Part shown: in pieces, positions 53,591 to 60,000 of the stretch
How positions within the stretch are numbered: the stretch's first letter is position 1
Layout of the letters: each line of letters begins with the position of its first letter
DNA from: Symsagittifera roscoffensis
Lineage: Eukaryota > Xenacoelomorpha > Acoela > Convolutidae
Direction: 5' to 3'
DNA length: 60,000 nucleotides
Assembly (NCBI RefSeq): GCF_963678635.1
Contig: NC_087067.1
Coordinates: 4,413,072 to 4,473,071, forward strand
Notes under the pieces: generated by a model
The model's input: the letters and a program-made list of their open reading frames with translations, nothing else
The model's database searches: none
What the model was told of the DNA's origin: nothing
Position numbers and translations under genes: made by a program

Positions 53591-53661
53591 ATAAGGACTT
53601 AAGTAGACAGAAGAACAAAAAAATAGTGAAAGGTATTAGGTTATTAAGAGACAGTTTAGGA

Positions 53662-53698
53662 ACCAGTGACTGCACTGGTAACATGCCTGTTATAAAAG
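53662..53698 (+). promoter_or_regulatory. Hairpin ACCAGTG-ACTG-CACTGGT and TATAAAAG box, copy 3
   Basis: The 7-bp stem at 53,662-53,679 with a 4-nt loop ends 11 bp before TATAAAAG (53,691-53,698). Both are conserved at 57,264-57,300 and in the minus-strand copies. A promoter about 650 bp upstream of gag is possible; not proven. Confidence 0.4.
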
Positions 53699-53880
53699 AC
53701 CAGACCAAAACAAAACAGGTCTAAACTGGGATATTCGCGACACTAAGTCTAAATTGAGAAAGAATTTGTAACTGGTTTGTGTGGTTGAAATCCAAATCGT
53801 TTTTGGGAAAGTGATTGCCCCGAGGTTTTTAGTAGGTCTAGCTCGGTCATTCCGAAGGCAGATAGGTAACACAGGACTCG

Positions 53881-53953
53881 GTGGGTGCAATAGACGCCCA
53901 CTTGAGAAAATCACTGCCTTCAAGTTTTGTCTGTTTGGTGCAGCACCAAGCAG
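53881..53953 (+). promoter_or_regulatory. Conserved leader hairpins, copy 3
   Basis: GTGGGTG (53,881-53,887), 7-nt loop, CGCCCAC (53,895-53,901), one G-U pair. Then CTGTTTGGTGCAGCACCAAG at 53,931, a near-perfect palindrome of about 23 nt that could form a kissing or extended dimer. Confidence 0.45.
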
Positions 53954-54345
53954 GGAAAGCTCTTTCTTTAGAAACAAGTTCAACTATTAAATTGCAACTG
54001 ACTGAAGTACAAAACACATACGTTCTTCATTGAAAATATTCTTATTTTTCTTTTTTTCGGTTTTAAATTAATAATATCTGTCTTTGATTGGGTAGTGAGA
54101 GCACTATCTTTTAATAAATTGACATCATTAAACGGTGCTAGCTTCATATTTTACAATTAATAATCGATTATTGTCAATAAATTCAATACACGAGGTACTG
54201 TGATAACATACAAGAATTCGTGGTCACTATTTAAGTGAAAGTTTTGGAATTTTTTGTGTTGTATGATTGTTATCAGTAGTCAGACCAAAAATACACTAGA
54301 AATCGTATTGAGTGTATAGGCAGTAAGAAGTGATAAAAATTGAAA

Positions 54346-55174
54346 ATGAGTCTAGACAAGTCAAGGATACCTAAACTAAGTGATAGCTCCAGAAAATTTA
54401 TACCAGAGAAATAGAGAAAAGCAGGGAACGACCATTTTGTGGAAAGGATCACACAAACCCGGACCGACAAAGAAAAGAAAGTTTCAGGCAGAATGGTTGA
54501 AACCAGGAGTCAAAAGTCAGACTCCTGATTTCAAATCTGGACAGAAGGCAAGATTAGGGGTAGAGGTCCATTCGGACCCTGCCATGGATGAGAACCAAGA
54601 GGGACATGGGCCGGAACGGAGAGGAAACAGAAGATTGGCGAGTGAATCTACTCCGGTAGAACAAGACCAAGATTTTGCCACTTCCACCGGGATCCTGGAC
54701 CGGGAAGAGATGTCGGAACTATCCGACATCTCTACTGAAAATATGGCGACTACAAGATCGCCCAAAGACAACACCATGACGCTTGGAGTGACGGAGAAAC
54801 CGACAATGTCATCATTGAGTTCAGAAAGAGTGAAGAAGACTTTCGGAAACTTTTTTCCATTTACCATGGGAACGGGTACAGGCGATGAAGCAGAAATCCA
54901 GGAAGAAGAAGATGACAATGACGGAAAAGGTGACTTTGGATCTAATGTCAGCCTCAAAAGCTCGACTCAGGAGAATGACGCATACACCGATAGAGAAGAT
55001 GGTACCATGCACCAATTGGGCGTGGTGAGGACAAAAAGCAAGGCCACAAAAAGATCAGGCCAGTCAAGAGACTTTGTGAACATGACGAATTCGGAAATGC
55101 GAACTTCGAAGAAAAAAACACAGGGCTATTTGACGCATCTGCGGATCCAGAAGTGGATCACGAAAAGACGTTGA
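54346..55174 (+). pseudogene. Gag N-terminus and acidic middle region, copy 3
   Basis: ATG at 54,346 opens MSLDKSRIPKLSDSSRKF, closed by TAG after about 22 codons. Then KVSGRMVETRSQKSDS ends at a TGA, and the protein continues in another frame with FKSGQKARLGVEVHSDPAMD. This SDS-stop is shared with copy 4 but copy 1 has SQKSSEG without it, so it is a derived lesion of copies 3 and 4. The middle region is Asp/Glu- and Ser/Thr-rich. Confidence 0.65.
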
Positions 55175-56290
55175 GGCATAGAATCAAAGCCCGAATCTCG
55201 ACCAGCACCAAGCTACCTTGGATCGACAGGATGACACCACCACTTTTGACGCCATTAGTGGATAACGGAGCATCAATTGAAGAAGCCTTGACCAACCTAG
55301 TGGGAAACATAGGAGAACAGAATGAACAGATGTCCTTAAGAATGAGTGAAATAGAAAGGTCAGTTCAGGTCGAGAGAGAAAATCTGCGGGAAGAGATCAA
55401 CCGAAACAGACAAGAAATTAGTAGAAGCGAAAAACGCTTGAAGGAGAGAACGGATGAACACTTGGCGAAGATTCTGTCGCGATTGACGAGGGAAGCTGAG
55501 CAAAGAGAGTTACGATTGAGAGACGACATGGAGAAGTTGAGAATTAAACAAGAGCAGACTCTTGGGACTCTTGACACGAAGATAGATGCGATGATGGAGA
55601 GGCGAACTCAGGCTATCATGGATAGGTTGAATGGGCTATTAGGCAGCAGGAGTGGATCAAAAGATGGGGAACCGAACTCGGGAGAACCCAGTAGGGAGCC
55701 GAGGGTGAGATTCAATGAGCAGCAGAACAAGAGAAGGACATATGGATCCACTAGAGGAAGGGGCAGTTCATCAGGCTATGCCACAAGGGATAACAGAAAA
55801 CGGAGCCCAGACATCAGAGGAAGGTTAAGTGGCAACAGACAGACCTCAAACGAACGACCGACGCAAGATGCACATGCGACTGGAAGATGTGATTCCAGGA
55901 ACAAGAGTCATGCGAGTCATGGAAAAAACAATCCCAGCGACCAGGACAGTAGGGAAAATCCAGAGCCCTTATCAGGGGGCAATGATACTCGGGCGGGGCA
56001 TTCAAGAGACGCTACATCAATGGCAGGCGGTAACGCAAGAGATACGTGAACCGGAACCGGTGACTGCAGTGGATGACACCAAGATCGACTATAAGGCAGC
56101 CGCCAGGTATGCTCTAAATAGAGTCCTGCAGGTATTGGAGACAAAGGAGATCGAAAAGAAAGTGAAGCTCGAACTAGAGAATGAGAAAACTCAGGAAAGG
56201 CAAATGCTTTCGAGGCATCAGAAGTCGAAGAAAGGAAACCACTGAGTAGTTTGAGTATGAAACTGAATGTGATCTCTGGGCCTTCTGAGT
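55153..56290 (+). pseudogene. Gag coiled-coil and RG-rich region plus linker, copy 3 (capsid deleted)
   Basis: A 298-codon frame to 56,049 with the coiled coil and RG-rich region. After SRDATSMAG it jumps straight to the AVTQEIREPEPVTAV linker (56,020 onward), out of frame. In copy 1 the capsid and both CCHC knuckles (about 1.07 kb) lie between these points. The copy ends near 56,290 where leader sequence of copy 4 begins. Confidence 0.75.
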
Positions 56291-56883
56291 TCGGATGAAT
56301 AATTATTAGGTCAAAAAGAACAGAATTGCGAAAAAAGTTGGGCGAAACATAAAAAAAGAATTTTTTTTGATTGTAGAAAGAAGACGTTTTGGTTAATAAC
56401 TTTGGAACAACTAGACAGATCCAGTTATTCTTGGTACCATTAGATCAGAAATTAGGTGAGCTTATTCATAGAATTATCAATTATTTAAAAAAAGAAGCGT
56501 GAAAATTTTTTAAGATTGTTTTTAGCAAACTCACTATTTCGGGAAGGTAGACCCTTCACATTTTTAATTTTTTTTTGGAAAGCCCTTACAACCCTACCAA
56601 AGGGTAGTAACGGTAGAATAAGGCAATTTTACGCTATTCTAGACAAAAAGGGAAGGCTAAGGAAACCAGAAAACCATTGTCGAGTAGAAACTAGGCTTGT
56701 GATAAGACCCTTCACAGTTAAGGTGAATTGTCAAATAAGAGGCGTAGCTTCAATCCAGAAGGGTCTTGGGAAAGAAAATATACCCTTCCTAGTTAGTTCA
56801 AACAGCATAATAGCATCGTAGAACGTATCCAGAAGGGTATTGGTTGAAAGTTTTGAAAGTCTCTGAAAAGCTATTTTTACAAA

Positions 56884-57190
56884 CCCGGAGGCGTCCCAAT
56901 CAGGTAGGGTCCCAATTTTGCCAATCCGGAGGGGTCTGATTTTTGACAATCCGGAAGGGTCCCAATTTTGCCAATCCGGAGGGATCGCAATTTTGCCAAC
57001 GTGGAAGGGTCTCAATTTTGCCAATCCGGAAGTGTCCCAATTTTGCCTATCCAGAGGGGTCCCAATTTAGCCAATCCGTAAGGGTACTATTTTTGCCAAT
57101 CCGGGGGGGTCTTGTTTTTGACAATCCAGAGGGTTTTTTTTGCAAAATCCGGAGGGGTCTTGTTTTGCCAATCCGGAGGGGTACCATTTT
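56884..57190 (+). repeat. 25-bp tandem array (about 13 units), copy 4
   Basis: Largest array in the window. Some units carry ACGTGGAAGGGT or CCAGAGGGTT variants. Confidence 0.85.
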
Positions 57191-57263
57191 GATAAGGACT
57201 TAAGTGGACAGAAGAACAAAAAAATTAGTGAAAGGTACTAGGTTATTAAGAAACAGTTAAGGA

Positions 57264-57300
57264 ACCAGTGACTGCACTGGTAACTTGCCTTTTATAAAAG
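57264..57300 (+). promoter_or_regulatory. Hairpin ACCAGTG-ACTG-CACTGGT and TATAAAAG box, copy 4
   Basis: Same arrangement as at 53,662-53,698: stem 57,264-57,281 then TATAAAAG 57,293-57,300. Confidence 0.4.
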
Positions 57301-57483
57301 ACCAGACCAAAACAAAACAGGTCTAAACTCGGATATTCGCAACACTAAGTCTAAATTGAAAAAGAGTTTGTAACTGGTTTGTGTGGATTGAAATCCAAAT
57401 CGTTTTTGGTAAAGTGATTGCCCCGAGGTTTTTAGTAGGTCTAGCTCGGTCATTCCGAAGGCAGATAGGTAACACAGGACTCA

Positions 57484-57555
57484 GTGGGTGCTATAGACGC
57501 CCACTTTAGAAAATTACTGCCTTCAAGTTTTGTCTGTTTGATGCAGCACCAAGCA
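57484..57555 (+). promoter_or_regulatory. Conserved leader hairpins, copy 4
   Basis: GTGGGTG, loop CTATAGA, CGCCCAC at 57,484-57,504; loop sequence differs from copy 3 (CAATAGA) while the stem is unchanged. The palindrome near 57,533-57,555 has one change (TTTGATGCAGCACCAAG). Confidence 0.45.
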
Positions 57556-57948
57556 GGGAAAGCTGTTTCTTTAGAAACAAGTTCAACTATTTAATTGCAA
57601 CTGACTGAAGTACAAAACACGTACGTTCTTCAATGAAAATATTTATATTTTCCTTCATTTTGGTTTTGAATTATTAATATCTGTCTTTGATTATGTAGTG
57701 AGAGCACTATCTTTTAATAAATTGACATCATCAAACTGTGCTAGTTCCATATTTTACAATTAATAATCGATTATTGTGAATAAATTCAATACACGCTGTA
57801 CTGTGATAACATACAAGAATTCGTGGTCACTATTTGAGTGAAAGTTTTGGAATTTATTGTGTTGTGTTATTGCTATCAGTAGTCAGACTAAAAGGACACT
57901 AGCAATTAATTTGAGTGTATAGGCAGTAAGAAGTGATAAAAATTGAAA

Positions 57949-58738
57949 ATGAGTCTAGACCAGTCAAGGATACCTGAACTAAGTGATAGCTCCAGGAAAT
58001 TCATACCAGAGAAACAGAGAAAAGCAATGAACGACCATTTTGTGGAAAGGATCACACGAACCCGGACCGACAAAGAGAAGAAAGTTTCAGGCAGAATAGT
58101 TGAAACCAGGAGTCAAAAGTCAGACTCCTGATTTCAAATCTGGACAGAAGGCAAGATTAGAGGTAGAGGTCCCTTCGGACCCTGCCATGGATGAGAACCA
58201 AGAGGGACATGGACCGGAAGGGAGAGGAAACACAAGATTGGCGAGTGAATCTACTCCGGTAGAACAAGGCCAAGATTTTGCCACTTCCACCGGGACCCTG
58301 GACCGGGAAGAGATGTCGGAACTGTCCGACATCTCTACTGAAAATATGGCGACAAAAACATCGCCCACAGACAACACCATGATGCTTGGCGTGACGGAGA
58401 AACCGACAATGTCCTCATCGCTTTCAGAAACAGTGAAGAACACTTTTGGAAACTTCTTTCGATTTACCATGGGAACGGGTACAGGCGATGAAGCAGAAAT
58501 CCAGGAAGAAGAAGAGGACGATGACCGGAAAGATGACTTTGGAACTCATGTCAGCCCCAATAGCTCGACTCAGGAGAATGACGCATACACCGATAGAGAG
58601 GATGGTACCATGGACCAATTTGGCGTGGTGAGGACAATAAGCAAGGCCACAAAAGGATCAGACCAGTCAGGAGACTTTGTCAACATGACGATTTCGGAAA
58701 TGCGAACTTCGAAAAAAAAGAAACACAGGGCTATGTGA
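57949..58738 (+). pseudogene. Gag N-terminus and acidic middle region, copy 4
   Basis: ATG at 57,949 gives MSLDQSRIPELSDSSRKFIP, open through NDHFVERITRTRTDKEKK to the SDS-TGA lesion at 58,131. The next frame (58,100-58,738) carries GQKARLEVEVPSDPAMDENQ and the acidic part, closed after KKKKHRAM at a longer A-run than in copy 1. Confidence 0.65.
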
Positions 58739-58757
58739 CGCACCTGCGGATCCAGAA

Positions 58758-60000
58758 GTGGATCATGAAAAGACGTTGAGGCAGAGAATAAAAGCTCGAA
58801 GCTCGACCAGCACCAAGCTACCTGTGATCGTCAGGGTGACACCGCCACTTGTGACGCCATTAGTGGATAACGGAGCATCAATTAAAGAAGCCTTGACCAA
58901 CCTAGTGGGAAGCATAGGAGAACAGAATGAACAGATGTCCTTAAGAATGAGTGAAATAGAAAGAGCAGTCCACGTCGAGAGAGATAATCTGCGGGAAGAG
59001 ATCAACCGAAACAGACAAGAAGTTAGTAGAAGCGAAAAACGCTTGAAGGAGAGAACGGATGAACACTTGGCGAAGATTCTGTCGCGATTGACGAGGGAAG
59101 CTGAGCAAAGAGAGTTACGATTGAGAGACGACATGGAGAAGTTGAGAATTAAACAAGAGCAGACTCTTGGGACTCTTGACACGAAGATAGATGCGATGAT
59201 GGAGAGGCGAACTCAGGCTATCATGGATAGGTTGAATGGGCTATTAGGCAGCAGGAGTGGATCAAAAGATGGGGAACCGAACTCGGGAGAACCCAGTAGG
59301 GAGCCGAGGGTGAGATTCAATGAGCAGCAGAACAAGAGAAGGACATATGGATCCACTAGAGGAAGGGGCAGTTCATCAGGCTATGCCACAAGGGATAACA
59401 GAAAACGGAGCCCAGACATCAGAGGAAGGTTAAGTGGCAACAGACAGACCTCAAACGAACGACCGACGCAAAATGCACATGCGACTGGAAGATGTGATTC
59501 CAGGAACAAGAGTCATGCGAGTCATGGAAAAAACAATCCCAGCGACCAGGACAGTAGGGAAAATCCAGAGCCCTTATCAGGGGGCAATGATACTCGGGCG
59601 GGGCATTCAAGAGACGCTACATCAATGGCAGGCGGTAACGCAAGAGATACGTGAATCGGAACCGGTGACTGCAGTGGATGACACCAAGATCGACTATAAG
59701 GCAGCCGCCAGGTATGCTCTAAAAAGAGTCCAGCAGGTATTGGTGACGAAGGAGATCGAACAGAAGTTGAAGCTCGAACTAGAGAATGAGAAAACTCAAG
59801 AAAGGCTAAATGCTTTCGAGGCATCAGAAGTCGAAGAAACGAAAGCACCGAGTAGTTTGAGTATGAAACTAAATGTGATCTCTGGGCAGACGTTCGGGAT
59901 GGTGCCACAAGGAAGCAGAAAACAGTCAATAATTTCAGTTGCGGGGCATCAGGTGATAATCAACCTAAAGGAACCCCCAGAAATCACTATGATGCATTTA
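58758..60000 (+). pseudogene. Gag coiled-coil/RG region and linker, copy 4 (capsid deleted, runs off window)
   Basis: A 298-codon frame (58,758-59,654) almost identical to copy 3 over its second half, with the same capsid deletion join near 59,630. The linker continues (KLELENEKTQERLNAFEASE, NVISGQTFGMVPQG) to the end of the window in the direction of protease. Pol of this copy is outside the window. Confidence 0.75.

Larger units (their letters stand above)
52538..54345 (+). other. Leader of copy 3
   Basis: About 1.8 kb with the 25-bp array, the second CAGTGACTGCACTG hairpin, TATAAAAG at 53,691 and conserved hairpins. Compared with copy 4 it lacks about 450 bp just before 53,215. The gag ATG is at 54,346. 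Confidence 0.6.
56291..57948 (+). other. Leader of copy 4
   Basis: Joins copy 3 gag near 56,290 at a leader position equivalent to 53,165; no LTR or primer site lies between copies 3 and 4. About 450 bp (56,330-56,770) is absent from copy 3 but matches parts of the minus-strand units and leader B. Then the 25-bp array, hairpin, TATAAAAG at 57,293 and the hairpins. Confidence 0.65.
56291..60000 (+). mobile_element. Giant Gypsy-like element, copy 4 (partial, tandem with copy 3)
   Basis: Leader + gag unit with a period of about 3.6 kb from copy 3. Because no LTR separates copies 3 and 4, they are a tandem duplication inside one element, or a recombinant between two elements in leader and gag. 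Confidence 0.7.

Overview
The window looks like a repeat-rich, AT-rich stretch of animal (probably invertebrate) nuclear DNA. I see no host gene. The evidence is Ty3/Gypsy-type gag-pol on both strands, two Penelope-like retroelement (PLE) fragments with a GIY-YIG endonuclease, a hAT-type terminal-repeat pair, and genes broken by many stops and frameshifts. I cannot name the phylum.

Layout. 1-2.6 kb is unassigned. 2.6-26.3 kb (minus strand) is one very large Ty3/Gypsy-like element, 'copy 1'. In its own 5'-3' order it has LTR, a leader with a 25-bp tandem array, gag (coiled coil, capsid, two CCHC knuckles), protease, RT, RNase H, integrase (HHCC, DDx35E, GPY/F), a macro-domain-like ORF, then about 8 kb more coding DNA that includes an SGNH-hydrolase domain, a possible second one, a coiled coil and a conserved terminal module, then a 3' UTR and LTR. 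26.3-32.4 kb holds two more tandem units of LTR + leader + gag N-terminus. 31-40 kb holds a block (LTR A minus, PLE plus, LTR B plus) present twice. 39-42.8 kb is a tandem duplication of LTR B plus leader. 42.4-51.0 kb is 'copy 2' (plus strand, diverged subfamily B) with a large internal deletion that removes integrase, macro and SGNH regions. 51.0-60 kb holds an LTR A and two tandem leader-gag units ('copies 3 and 4', plus strand); copy 4 runs off the window.

How it fits together. LTR families A and B align along their length, both about 1.5 kb, and begin TGTG[A/C]CATTC. Gag and Pol supply the usual retroelement functions; the added post-integrase proteins are the unusual cargo. Copies 1 and 2 are clearly diverged yet both retain the terminal module, which argues that the extra region is a real part of the element and not a chance insertion. 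All copies here look dead: stops in RT and a zinc knuckle, substituted catalytic residues in RNase H (copy 1), protease (copy 2) and SGNH (copy 1), and a capsid deletion in copies 3 and 4. The arrangement records repeated unequal recombination and gene conversion among copies.

The candidate for an undescribed system is the giant Gypsy-like element that encodes a macro domain plus SGNH hydrolase-like proteins downstream of integrase, with an array of short repeats in its leader placed like the Drosophila gypsy insulator. All similarity calls are by eye; no search was run.
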